Shown here piece after piece: positions 44,192 through 52,979 of a DNA stretch of 64,000 nt. Source of the DNA: Hyphomicrobiales bacterium (GTDB lineage Bacteria; Pseudomonadota; Alphaproteobacteria; Rhizobiales; Rhizobiaceae); NCBI GenBank assembly GCA_900468285.1, contig UBTF01000005.1, positions 186,001 through 250,000 on the forward strand, written 5' to 3'. The first letter of the stretch is position 1, and every line of letters starts with the position of its first letter. The notes under the pieces are model-generated. The model did no database searches. It was not told the DNA's origin and saw nothing but the letters and a program-made list of their open reading frames with translations. The position numbers and the translations under genes were made by a program.

Positions 44192-44496
44192 GACGTCATA
44201 CCCGCCGCCTTGTTGCGCGCAGCCTGCCGACGCTTTTCGAAATGAGCTTCGACTTCATCGTCTGAAATATCCGGTCTTGTATCATTGAGCGCCTCAAGCA
44301 CCTTGGCGCGAAACCAGGTATCGTGAGCCTCGCTGCCTGAAAAAAGTTCAAGCGGCAACATGCCCTCATTGGCGGTCCTCGTAAGCAATATGCGAACCGC
44401 GTCTGACACCGTAAGTCCCATACCTTCCAGAACTAGGGACGCCCGGTCACGAACGTCAGCATCGATACGAGTTTGAACGAGCGCATTTGCAGCCAT
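44188..44496 (-). CDS. RelB/DinJ-family antitoxin
   Basis: The 102-residue protein has the ribbon-helix-helix of RelB/DinJ antitoxins: ALVQTRIDADVRDRASLVLEGMGLTVSDAVRILLTRTANEG in residues 5-45, and a C-terminal toxin-wrapping tail (EVEAHFEKRRQAARNKAAG). ATG 44496 has GGAG seven bases upstream; a longer in-frame stretch to 44631 looks non-coding. It should bind the toxin and repress the pair's promoter. Confidence 0.9.
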   Translation of the reverse strand: MAANALVQTRIDADVRDRASLVLEGMGLTVSDAVRILLTRTANEGMLPLELFSGSEAHDTWFRAKVLEALNDTRPDISDDEVEAHFEKRRQAARNKAAGMTS

Positions 44497-44569
44497 AACT
44501 ATCTCCAGATTGGTATGGAATATTAATGCAATTGAATTACAAAATCTAGCATTCGTCTTTTCGCCAATC

Positions 44570-45019
44570 CTACTTTTTAAGTGCGATACCAAACTGCGAC
44601 GACAGTTGCTCGGAAATATAAGCGACAGCAACTGCCTTCGCGATCTCGAAGGTGCCTCCTCCCGCCCTTCTCATAATAGCGTTGGTATGATCCCAAACAT
44701 CTTTGCGTCGGACACTGTCTAGGAACTCATGGCCGCTCCAACTCAGTCCCCGAAAGCTCACTGAAATCGAAGGCTGCTTTTTGATCCTCAACGGCATAAG
44801 GAAACCTCCATCATCCAGCAGGTGCAGATGATAATGGATAACCTCGTCCCGGTACCCCTCAATTGCGACCTCAGGACTGCTGCCGGTCAACAATAGCCCG
44901 CCGGTGCCATCAATTTCTATGGCGTCCAACCTGAGCAGAAGCTCTCTGATCAGAACCATATCTCGCGTTATAAGTTCGTATCTCCTGCCAACAATTCGGA
45001 AGATAACACATCCGAACAT
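44570..45019 (-). CDS. DUF2513 family protein
   Basis: The product matches DUF2513 from ITRDMVLIRELLLRLDAIEI to the end: VIHYHLHLLDDGGFLMPL, LSWSGHEFLDSVRRKDVW and TFEIAKAVAVAYI are the winged-helix-like core of that family, often seen near phage and mobile-element genes. The start is uncertain. Family members begin with a short M-K-R-D stretch, here I-T-R-D; AGGAG is well placed only for a rare ATA codon at that position, while ATG 45019 and ATG 44959 lack good ribosome sites. Confidence 0.75.
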   Translation of the reverse strand: MFGCVIFRIVGRRYELITRDMVLIRELLLRLDAIEIDGTGGLLLTGSSPEVAIEGYRDEVIHYHLHLLDDGGFLMPLRIKKQPSISVSFRGLSWSGHEFLDSVRRKDVWDHTNAIMRRAGGGTFEIAKAVAVAYISEQLSSQFGIALKK

Positions 45020-45166
45020 TCACTTGAATGGAAGTCCCCTGAACGAACTACGCGCGCCAGACATATTGATGCGCGCATTTTTTGAGCGTTAATATCTCGT
45101 CAACCCAATTCCCTTAGCAAGCCGCCCCCGGGCTGGGCTGGGCTGTAATCTGCAAGGGAAACCTGA

Positions 45167-47482
45167 ATGAGCATAGATCAATCGGCAATCGTCTTTCGGC
45201 GCAAGATTTCCAGCTTCTGCGAGATGAAGGTGGCGCCGCTTACGGATGCAAAGCAATTTCGCGCGCTTTCACAATACATGATCGGTCTGATTGACGACCG
45301 GATGCCTCCTCCCATGCTCGGCAGGCATGTCAATTGGGAAGAAATCTCGTTGGCATGCGGTCTTGAGCAGATATCAGCAGAACTCAGGAGGGTCGGCCAG
45401 TACGGTTTCGATGCCATCTCACGGTGGTTCGCTGAAACCGGGCGAAGTCATAAAAGACCCTCGGCCACAGGCAAAGCAACAAAGACACGCAGCCGCGCAA
45501 AAAGCCTTTCGAATAAAAGCACGCCTGACGCGGCCAAAACCAGTTATCGATCAAAAACCGGTCCGAAGCCCAAGCCCATCGAAGAGTTCCCAGAACCACT
45601 CTTCGAGACTTACGACGAACCGGTATCATTTCAGGCTGCTCTCCAATTCCATATCGACCGTTTCGGTGAGAGCTATTACCATTTGCATCGTGCCATATTC
45701 CGAGACGGCGATGCGCTTGAAGCAACAACATTGCTGAGCTGGCTGAAGGGGACGAAAGTGCCACGCAGTGTGGCAAACCTGGAAATTCTCAATCGCATAG
45801 AGCGACGGTACCGATTGCCACTCGGTTATTTCAAGGAAAAGCTTCCTCACCAGTCTCGTGCCGGGGTCGGATATGATGTCGGTGACGATGTCTCTCCTGC
45901 AGAGCGTCGACGTCTGGCGTGGCATCTGCCGGATGATTTCAATTCATTGCCGGAGGAAAAGCGTGCCGAAATTCTTGAATGGGTCAGGCGCGTGATCTTA
46001 ACCGGTGCGACGGACTACCGTCGTTATCAGGCACTGGCTACGAAGCAACGTTATGCCATCCGCTTCCCTGGTGTGACGTACGGCGGTTCTCATAGACCGA
46101 TGTCGTCATCCCGTAAGGTAGTCGATAAATGTAAGGACGAGCTTGAAGACCCAGATATGCTTTCCGGGGTAATCGACGCACCTGCCCAACTTGCGCTCGA
46201 AATGGCCAATCTGATGTCGTTCAAGACCGCAACCCTGACTGCAGTCGGCTTCAAACGCAATGGAGTATGGGGCGAGGAGACGGCATCTCAGAAGCTCGAA
46301 CATCTTGGGTTGATGTTTGGTGCTCTTGCTGCGTCACCTGAGGGCGAAGTCGCCGGTCGAGGCGTGCCGCTAAGCGCATTGAGCTTCGGCCTGCTAGTGT
46401 TTCCAAGTGTCTGGGATTGGTATCTACAGTGGCGTGAGCGGCGACGCGGCTTCTACACGGCTTGGGAAGCGGACATGCTGAGCATCTCATTGTCGCTCAC
46501 CCGGGAGGAAACCGGTTGGATCAGGCAGCATCCTGAACTCATCGAGCGCGTGGTGCCGGTAAGTGGCTTGGTTACAAAGGAAGAGATTGCCTTCGCCCGA
46601 CGTGATTGGCACGCTTGCTGCGATGCGTTCCATTCCCATGCAAGAAACCGGATCAGGGAAATCCAGCGGGTCATGCGGGTCCACCGAGACCCGTTCGAGC
46701 CAATCATGTGCGTGCTTGAGGCACCGAGCCCTCTTGCCGAATACCGCAAGATTACTCACGAAATCCTCCTCCGTATGCCCGACAAAGACCGCTACCCGAG
46801 AGCTGCAGCAGAATCTGTACGCTCGTTTCTCATGCTAAGGCTAGGACTTCATCTAGGCCTGCGGCAAAAAAATCTGCGTCAACTGCTGTTTTGCCCACGC
46901 GGCCATTTCCCGACGTCTGAAAGGCGTCTTGAAGAAATGCGCCGTGGAGAAATTCGGTGGAACGACAGAGAGAATGGCTGGGAGGTATTGATCCCATCGG
47001 TCGCATTCAAGAATGCCAACTCGTCCTTCTTCGGATCTAAGCCATTCAGGCTGATCCTGCCTGATCTGCTTGACCTCTACCACTACATCAACGCCTACAT
47101 CGAACGTCACCGAAAGATTCTACTCGGTCACGCTACCGATCCGGGGACGTTCTTCGTCAAGACCGTCAAGCTATCAAGCGCTGACGCGGCCTATAATCAG
47201 ACGACATTCTATGAAGCTTGGCGTCTCATCATCCAACGCTACGGCATCTATAACCCGTACACTGGTCGCGGAGCGATCAGTGGGCTGCTGCCACACGGCC
47301 CCCACAATGTTCGGGACGTGTTGGCAACTCACATTCTGAAACTAACCGGCTCATATGAACAGGCGAGCTACGCCATTCAGGATACGCCGGAAATGGTTCA
47401 ACAACATTATGGTCGTTTCTTGCCGCAAGACAAAGCAGCACTGGCGGCAAAAATACTAAACCAGGTTTGGGAGGCGGCTTGA
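45167..47482 (+). CDS. Large tyrosine recombinase/integrase-like protein
   Basis: The 771-residue protein has a tyrosine-recombinase catalytic domain at its end: LHLGLRQKNLR with the first Arg near 565, a lysine strand VAFKN, PHNVRDVLATHIL (His and second Arg near 712) and QQHYGRF with the nucleophile Tyr near 747. The second His/Trp place reads IQDT, so that residue seems to be Gln. The long N-terminal part (residues 1-450) has basic and helical stretches and a coil of KATKTRSRAKS type near 105-125 but no named domain; usual integrases have 300-450 residues. AAGGGAAACC lies before the ATG. It probably marks the entry point of the island to its right. Confidence 0.85.
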   Translation: MSIDQSAIVFRRKISSFCEMKVAPLTDAKQFRALSQYMIGLIDDRMPPPMLGRHVNWEEISLACGLEQISAELRRVGQYGFDAISRWFAETGRSHKRPSATGKATKTRSRAKSLSNKSTPDAAKTSYRSKTGPKPKPIEEFPEPLFETYDEPVSFQAALQFHIDRFGESYYHLHRAIFRDGDALEATTLLSWLKGTKVPRSVANLEILNRIERRYRLPLGYFKEKLPHQSRAGVGYDVGDDVSPAERRRLAWHLPDDFNSLPEEKRAEILEWVRRVILTGATDYRRYQALATKQRYAIRFPGVTYGGSHRPMSSSRKVVDKCKDELEDPDMLSGVIDAPAQLALEMANLMSFKTATLTAVGFKRNGVWGEETASQKLEHLGLMFGALAASPEGEVAGRGVPLSALSFGLLVFPSVWDWYLQWRERRRGFYTAWEADMLSISLSLTREETGWIRQHPELIERVVPVSGLVTKEEIAFARRDWHACCDAFHSHARNRIREIQRVMRVHRDPFEPIMCVLEAPSPLAEYRKITHEILLRMPDKDRYPRAAAESVRSFLMLRLGLHLGLRQKNLRQLLFCPRGHFPTSERRLEEMRRGEIRWNDRENGWEVLIPSVAFKNANSSFFGSKPFRLILPDLLDLYHYINAYIERHRKILLGHATDPGTFFVKTVKLSSADAAYNQTTFYEAWRLIIQRYGIYNPYTGRGAISGLLPHGPHNVRDVLATHILKLTGSYEQASYAIQDTPEMVQQHYGRFLPQDKAALAAKILNQVWEAA

Positions 47483-47925
47483 AGACAAGTTGCTGGCGAT
47501 GCCGCAAACATCGCCAGCGTTTCCGTGATTAAATCCACTGATCCAGCGAGAACTGCTTTGCCGCTGATTGCACTGCGAGCTATGGATTCGAAACAGGCAT
47601 GCACAAGGCTAGCTCTTGATGAGATCAGAACCTTCAACGTGCCAATTCTCTAGGGCGTACTGGCGTCTCATCATATTGATCTCTTTTCGCTTCCGTCGTA
47701 CCCGAGCGCGTGGTGTAGCGGTGCGTCATAGCCATCGCTCTTTGCGGTAGAGTCGGCGGTTATGACCAACCTGAGGGATATTTCCGATGGCTATGAAGCC
47801 CAGGCGCGCTGTTACACGATCGGGTCCGCAACCGGCAAAAGAGCCATCATCCGATCAAAGTCTCGAAGAAAACAGAAAATTCGTATTTGCCAGTGTATTC
47901 AGGAGAGATCCAACGGGGAAAAACA
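47483..47925. other. Intergenic region, possible mobile-element remnant
   Basis: No complete gene is supported. An open frame from ATG 47793 (MKPRRAVTRSG at the start, 56 codons) reads like the first residues of a TnsA-type transposon protein but loses similarity after about 12 residues and overlaps the next gene in another frame. Short GC-rich hairpins lie at 47697-47760. Confidence 0.4.
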
Positions 47926-48981
47926 ATGGTAGACTTGGCAGACGAACTACGAGCGGTGCTTAAAGATCTTAAGGGCGGTAAAACCGCGACCCCCGTAACC
48001 ATAAGAACATTCCTCTCCTGGTTTGGAATGCAACGCCGGACTGCATCCAATGTTGAATACATCAATTCTCAGCTCAAGGCAGCTGGTGTTCGAACTGTTC
48101 CAAACTATCTGGATATCTGGGTAGACACGCCTATTTCTTTTGAGCTGACCGCTAAGCGCAGAGGCGATGGGCCTGACAGCACCCCGCAAGCACCAGCTGT
48201 CGAGAATTCCACGGAAATAACATTCACCGATAGCAAATCGGCTGACGATCCATCATTCCGAATCGGTAAAATTGAATCTGCCAACCGCGCCCCGATTAGT
48301 GTCCGGCCAACCGCGAGTTTACAGGAGGCCATCACCTTGATGCTCGCTCGCAATTTTTCGCAATTACCAGTGATGACAACAGACCGAGAAGTCAAAGGGG
48401 TGATAAGCTGGGAATCTATAGGAGCGCGCAACATCACTAAGACGGATGGTACCCAAGCTCAGCATTTTATGGACGACGCGCAAGAAATTTCAGCATCTGC
48501 ATCGCTGTTTGCAGGCATAAAAATCATATTAGATCATAATTATGTTTTGATACGCGCGTCGGACAAACGCATCACAGGAATTGTCACATCAACAGATATC
48601 ACTCACCAATTCGAAGAAACTAGCACGCCATTTTTGCTACTCGCAGAAATAGAAAACCACCTGAGAGCTTTGATTTCGAAGAAACTCACGGTGATCGATA
48701 TCAAGAAAGCATGTAGCGATGAATTTCTTCCCAGAGACTTCAAGAACGTCGCAGACCTCACCTTTGGTAATTACATCCGTATTCTTGAGAATGACGATAA
48801 CTGGGCGAAACTCGGGCTTCAGCTCGATCGTGCAACTTTTTGTAGAGAACTGATAGAGGTTAATTCTATAAGAAATGACGTTATGCATTTCGATCCAGAT
48901 CCCTTGACCTCCGAAAACCTTTCCACACTTAGGAATGTGGCGAAGATGCTCGATCTTATAAGGAGCTTCGGGGGCTTTTGA
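47926..48981 (+). CDS. CBS-domain protein with C-terminal HEPN-like domain
   Basis: The 351-residue protein has three parts. Residues 1-75 form a small helical unit (FLSWFGMQRRTASNVEYINSQ) that may bind DNA. Residues about 110-225 hold a CBS pair (ISVRPTASLQEAITLMLARNFSQLPV, GVISWESIG and IRASDKRITGIVTSTDITH), a sensor for adenine nucleotides. The C-terminal part ends with VNSIRNDVMHF (R-x4-H near 315-320), the HEPN motif found in many toxin RNases. GGGG lies before ATG 47926. The gene is richer in A+T than its surroundings. A nucleotide-gated RNase in a defence setting is inferred. Confidence 0.75.
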   Translation: MVDLADELRAVLKDLKGGKTATPVTIRTFLSWFGMQRRTASNVEYINSQLKAAGVRTVPNYLDIWVDTPISFELTAKRRGDGPDSTPQAPAVENSTEITFTDSKSADDPSFRIGKIESANRAPISVRPTASLQEAITLMLARNFSQLPVMTTDREVKGVISWESIGARNITKTDGTQAQHFMDDAQEISASASLFAGIKIILDHNYVLIRASDKRITGIVTSTDITHQFEETSTPFLLLAEIENHLRALISKKLTVIDIKKACSDEFLPRDFKNVADLTFGNYIRILENDDNWAKLGLQLDRATFCRELIEVNSIRNDVMHFDPDPLTSENLSTLRNVAKMLDLIRSFGGF

Positions 48982-49442
48982 TGGAAACATCAATTTGGTC
49001 AATGCCAAACAAATTGTGTCCCCACTTGACAGGTCTGCACAACCCACATCAGCTGCCTAAGCCCCGGTCTTCCCAAAAGACAGACTAGGTGCCTGAGCGA
49101 TGGCGCGACCGGCGCTATGAGCGAGCCGACTTCGTTCGGCGTAAAGGTGGCTTGCACGTCGTCATCTACACGGATTCGATCTTATCGAATAGCTTCATAC
49201 TTGCGGGCATATCTCATTGACTTGACAGGGATTGATGATGAAACCGAAACGGAGACGCCACCCATCCAACGCCCCGGTTAGCCTCATTTCCAAGGCCACT
49301 ACTTTTGTGCCGACAGGTTGGTCAGTTGCCCCCGCGCACACCTGCGAATACCAACCTGCGGGAGTATTAGTAATGGAGTGTTAGGAACCGTTTTGCTACA
49401 ACGCAAGCCTGTGAGCTAACACGAATTGGAAAGATACTTTGT
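48982..49442. other. Intergenic region without a supported gene
   Basis: About 460 bases. A 49-codon open frame from ATG 49235 (Arg/Lys-rich start) has no recognisable features. GGAAAG at about 49428-49433 is the ribosome site for the PIN-like gene. Promoter elements are not clear. Confidence 0.45.
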
Positions 49443-51359
49443 ATGCGCGGTAAGCATAAAAGGTTCGTCGCTGCAAAGGAAATGAAGCGACCCTTGCCGA
49501 AGCTGACAATCCCAACCGATGTGCAAACTTTCGAGGATTACTTTGCACGGCTACAAATCCTGCAAAGCCGCGCCGATACTCATATCTACTTCGACACGTC
49601 GTTTCTTGTCTGGTTAACGGGCGTATCCAGTGACGGCCGAGCAGAGCTACTCTCATGGCTACACGCATTAGGGCGAAGCCGCATTCACATTCCTGTTTGG
49701 GCAGCTCATGAGTATTTCCGCCACCATGTCACAGGATTGATCTCCAACCAGCTGCAAGAGGTAGCGAGTAATCTTCGCACCGCTGCTAATGATTCCTATG
49801 CCGCTTTGCGGCCGTACCTAGACACCCCGGTAAGAGGAGAGCATCGATCGCTTGCGGAAATTCATACAAATGTCCGAAAAACACTGATAGACGTCAAACG
49901 GCTGGCCGGATTTGCATCCAAATGGAGCACTGAGCACTATCAGTCTCATGTGAACGACGTCTTTAAGATGATAAACGATTACGGAATACAAAGCGGCTCT
50001 GTATTCGACAATCTGCATGATATCGAGATTCTGGAAAAAAGCCGTTACACCGGGAGAATTCCCCCTGGTTTCAAGGATCAAAAAAAGAAAGAGCGCGACG
50101 GCGTCGGCTCAAACAGCTTTGGTGACCTCGAGTTTTGGAGAGAGATCCTGCGGCATTCGAAAGATGTCCGCGCAAGATCCGTGATCATCCTCAGCAACGA
50201 CCGCAAAAATGATTGGTTGATGGGTGCCCAACCCGCGCCTACGATTGACCGCGAGGATGAAGTCATTGCAGCGAAGAGAAGTTGGAATCCCATCCCTCGC
50301 GCTCATCCTATGCTTTTATTCGAAGCGCACGCGTCCGCCGGCGTGGAAGAGCTTGTTCTGACCGATACTGTATATCTTGCCACATACTTCAAGAAGGCAG
50401 GAATTCCTTGCCAGTGTTTCTTCAATGCTGCGGTCGACGTTGAACTGCCCGAGCCCTCGGAGTTTGACAAAGACGTTCGCAAGGGTCTTAAAGCAACCGC
50501 CGCGATGGTCGGGAGCGAGCCCCACGGAAAGAATGATGACATCCGTGCAGGAACGGCATTCAAAGACGGCCCCAATGTCCTGGTTGCTCCGATTAAGTTG
50601 AACCTTGCCTTGACCACTAGCGGAAAGCTGGAGCATCCCCCTGGAAACGCATTGGTCAAGGCAGTTCTGGACGACAATACTGAAGCAAGAGGCATAATCA
50701 ATTTCCTGCAACTGGAGCTCTTCAAGGCTGCAGACACCGGCACCTTGGTTTGGCTGGCGCGAGCCTTGGTTTCAAGAAGCCAAGCTGGCGACGCTCTTGC
50801 CGTCGCTCACTGCTCCGATCTCCTCGGGATGATAGACGAGCTACCGAGCGGGACCGCGACATGCCTTTACCTCGGCTTTCTAGCCGGAGCGTATTTCGAT
50901 GGTGATGATTTACGCGCGCCACCGTCCGCTCCCATCTTTCAAGCCCTTTTGGGTCTTCAAGACCGACCGTTCGCTGCGCAGCCAATTGCCGCCATCACAG
51001 GAAAATTTCGCAAACTCCACAAAAAGCCCTTGTACTCACCAGACCCTGCAATGCCCGCGCTCCCTGTAACGGTGCAACTGAAAGACCTGTCTGGCGGAAG
51101 GTCGTCTATCTTTGGACTACAGATCGGTGGCCTTGGAGTACTGGACCCAGCGCAGTCAGAGGAAGAACTCACTTTGTCTCATTTACTGGACGGACAGGCC
51201 AGCGCTACCGTGAGAAGCATCGCCGAGAGAGCGAGCCAGCTGTTAGGATTTCCAGTGGCGCAATTACTAAACACCGCAGAGCTTGACCGCGTGGTCGAGT
51301 TCAGCCCGACAATAGGCCTGATAGCGCCGTCGGAAACCGTACTCTTGATCGATGAGTGA
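49443..51359 (+). CDS. PIN-like nuclease domain protein (PIN_8/DUF4935 type)
   Basis: The 638-residue protein starts with a PIN-like domain: HIYFDTSFLVWL with the first acidic residue Asp51, IPVWAAHEYFRH with a second acidic position, GDLEFWREILRH near 225 and VIILSNDRKNDWL near 250. The middle segment with RIPPGF, D and GD is the PIN_8 layout. Such domains are magnesium-dependent RNases, often toxins. The remaining 380 residues are not recognised. Its last eight bases overlap the GHKL ATPase gene, so the two proteins are made together and probably work as a pair. Confidence 0.78.
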   Translation: MRGKHKRFVAAKEMKRPLPKLTIPTDVQTFEDYFARLQILQSRADTHIYFDTSFLVWLTGVSSDGRAELLSWLHALGRSRIHIPVWAAHEYFRHHVTGLISNQLQEVASNLRTAANDSYAALRPYLDTPVRGEHRSLAEIHTNVRKTLIDVKRLAGFASKWSTEHYQSHVNDVFKMINDYGIQSGSVFDNLHDIEILEKSRYTGRIPPGFKDQKKKERDGVGSNSFGDLEFWREILRHSKDVRARSVIILSNDRKNDWLMGAQPAPTIDREDEVIAAKRSWNPIPRAHPMLLFEAHASAGVEELVLTDTVYLATYFKKAGIPCQCFFNAAVDVELPEPSEFDKDVRKGLKATAAMVGSEPHGKNDDIRAGTAFKDGPNVLVAPIKLNLALTTSGKLEHPPGNALVKAVLDDNTEARGIINFLQLELFKAADTGTLVWLARALVSRSQAGDALAVAHCSDLLGMIDELPSGTATCLYLGFLAGAYFDGDDLRAPPSAPIFQALLGLQDRPFAAQPIAAITGKFRKLHKKPLYSPDPAMPALPVTVQLKDLSGGRSSIFGLQIGGLGVLDPAQSEEELTLSHLLDGQASATVRSIAERASQLLGFPVAQLLNTAELDRVVEFSPTIGLIAPSETVLLIDE

Positions 51360-52959
51360 GATTATGACCGAAACTTCAGAAATCGGAACCGAGATCCCCA
51401 AAAAGGCTGATCCTTATTTCGGTGGCTTCATCCTCGAAACACTCACCATCGGAATGTACGGGGATTCAAAGAGCGCGATTCGAGAATATTTGCAAAACAG
51501 CTTCGATTCCCTGCTGCTGGCGATCGAGAGAAAAATTACGCAGGTAAGCGAGGCTCGCATCGACATCACCATGTCTGACTCGATGCTCGTTATACGCGAC
51601 AATGGGACGGGGATTGGTTCCGCTAGGGCTGTGTCAGTGCTGACCTCGGTTGGCGCATCGCTGAAGGATTTTCGGTCCCAAGCCGGGTTCCGTGGCATCG
51701 GAAGGCTTGCAGGCATCGTCTTCTGCACCAACCTCAAATTCGTCACGAAGGCTCAAGGCGAAACTGTCCAGACAACGGTGACGTTCAATGCGAAGCAACT
51801 GAGGCAACAAATGTCGCCGTCGCACGGGGCAAAATACACCCTTACGGAGCTTTTGGAAAAGAACATCACCGCCAGCCAGAGCGAGGGTCACAAAGCACAC
51901 GAACACTATTTCGAAGTCAGGCTCGAGGGGCTGGTCAACCCACCAAAGGAGTGCCTGGATTCTTCGCTGATGTCGGACTTTGTCGGTCAGGTTGCACCGG
52001 TGGGTTACCGGGACGATTTTAGCTTTGCTGCGCAAATTCTAAAGGCTGGCGAGGAGCGCCGCTTCCCCTCAGCTTCGCAAAAGGATGCGACCAAGAAATC
52101 TCTGCTCGATCAAGTCCGAGTATTGATCAAGCGCGGCGACGAGGAGACCGACGTCCGCAAACCTTACCGAAACCAAGCAGCCGTCGGAAAAGACGATGTT
52201 CCGATTTATGACATCAAGATTTTTGATCCGCCTAGCCGTCGGTGGTGGGCCTGGATTGCTTTGAAGAAAGAGCCAGGCGTGTACAAAGACGACCGCGTCC
52301 GGGCGATGCGCGTGCGCATGCGGAATATCCAGATTGACGGCACCGAACTCATGGGAAAGCAATTCTCTTCCGTTGAAGGGGCTGCATCCTTTGGCAGATT
52401 CAATGACTGGTACGCGGGAGAAATTTTCGTGGACCCGACGTTTGTCATCCCGAACGCTCGTCGTGACGGCTTTGAGGAGGACGACAACTGGATAAAAATG
52501 CAGGGCGAGTTGGCCGACCTCTGCGCTGATTTGGGTCGGCAGGCCTATGAAATTTCCAGGCGCGCGCAGCTATCCATCCGAACCTTGGCGCGAAACACTA
52601 AAGAGATTGAAGACAAAGGAAAGTCGATTGCGGCTGCCGGGACCGACACGGACAAAGTTATTGAGCTTTCGAACGCCGTGAATAAGCTGCAGCGCAAAGT
52701 CGGTCGGGCTCTACGGCATGCGGATCTGGAAACCAGTTCACAGCTGCGCTCGCTCGAGAACAAACTTCTCGATGTCAAAACCCGTGCCGTGCGAAATCTC
52801 GGCGTCTCTCAGCAAGTGGACCTCTCCGAAGTGCGGGAACAAGCGCAGCTCGATATTATTTCCGAGCTAATGGCAGCCTTTCGAGAAAAGCTCGATCCGC
52901 CAACCTATTCAAAGGTTGCCAAAATCGCGTCCGAGCTGCTGGGCTCGGACGATTTCTAG
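51352..52959 (+). CDS. GHKL (HSP90/MORC-like) ATPase, copy A
   Basis: The 535-residue protein has a Bergerat-fold ATPase domain at the N-terminus: N-box AIREYLQNSFD (Glu45, Asn49, Asp52), G1 box IRDNGTGI near 82, and G2 box GFRGIGRLAG near 112. A beta-rich S5-like part follows (about 190-370, with VPIYDIKIFDPP and RRDGFEEDDNWIKMQ), then a coiled-coil tail (about 400-500). This is the pattern of bacterial MORC/MutL-like ATPases, which close as dimers on ATP. It overlaps the PIN-like gene upstream and converges (20-base gap) on its paralogue at 52980-54548. Confidence 0.87.
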   Translation: MSEIMTETSEIGTEIPKKADPYFGGFILETLTIGMYGDSKSAIREYLQNSFDSLLLAIERKITQVSEARIDITMSDSMLVIRDNGTGIGSARAVSVLTSVGASLKDFRSQAGFRGIGRLAGIVFCTNLKFVTKAQGETVQTTVTFNAKQLRQQMSPSHGAKYTLTELLEKNITASQSEGHKAHEHYFEVRLEGLVNPPKECLDSSLMSDFVGQVAPVGYRDDFSFAAQILKAGEERRFPSASQKDATKKSLLDQVRVLIKRGDEETDVRKPYRNQAAVGKDDVPIYDIKIFDPPSRRWWAWIALKKEPGVYKDDRVRAMRVRMRNIQIDGTELMGKQFSSVEGAASFGRFNDWYAGEIFVDPTFVIPNARRDGFEEDDNWIKMQGELADLCADLGRQAYEISRRAQLSIRTLARNTKEIEDKGKSIAAAGTDTDKVIELSNAVNKLQRKVGRALRHADLETSSQLRSLENKLLDVKTRAVRNLGVSQQVDLSEVREQAQLDIISELMAAFREKLDPPTYSKVAKIASELLGSDDF

Positions 52960-52979
52960 AAAGGACCACCCGGTCGAGC

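Noticed and set aside
45120-45150. GGGCTGGGCTGGGCTG tandem repeat as a functional element
   Set aside because: Only three units of five bases in a GC-rich stretch before the integrase; nothing else supports a function.
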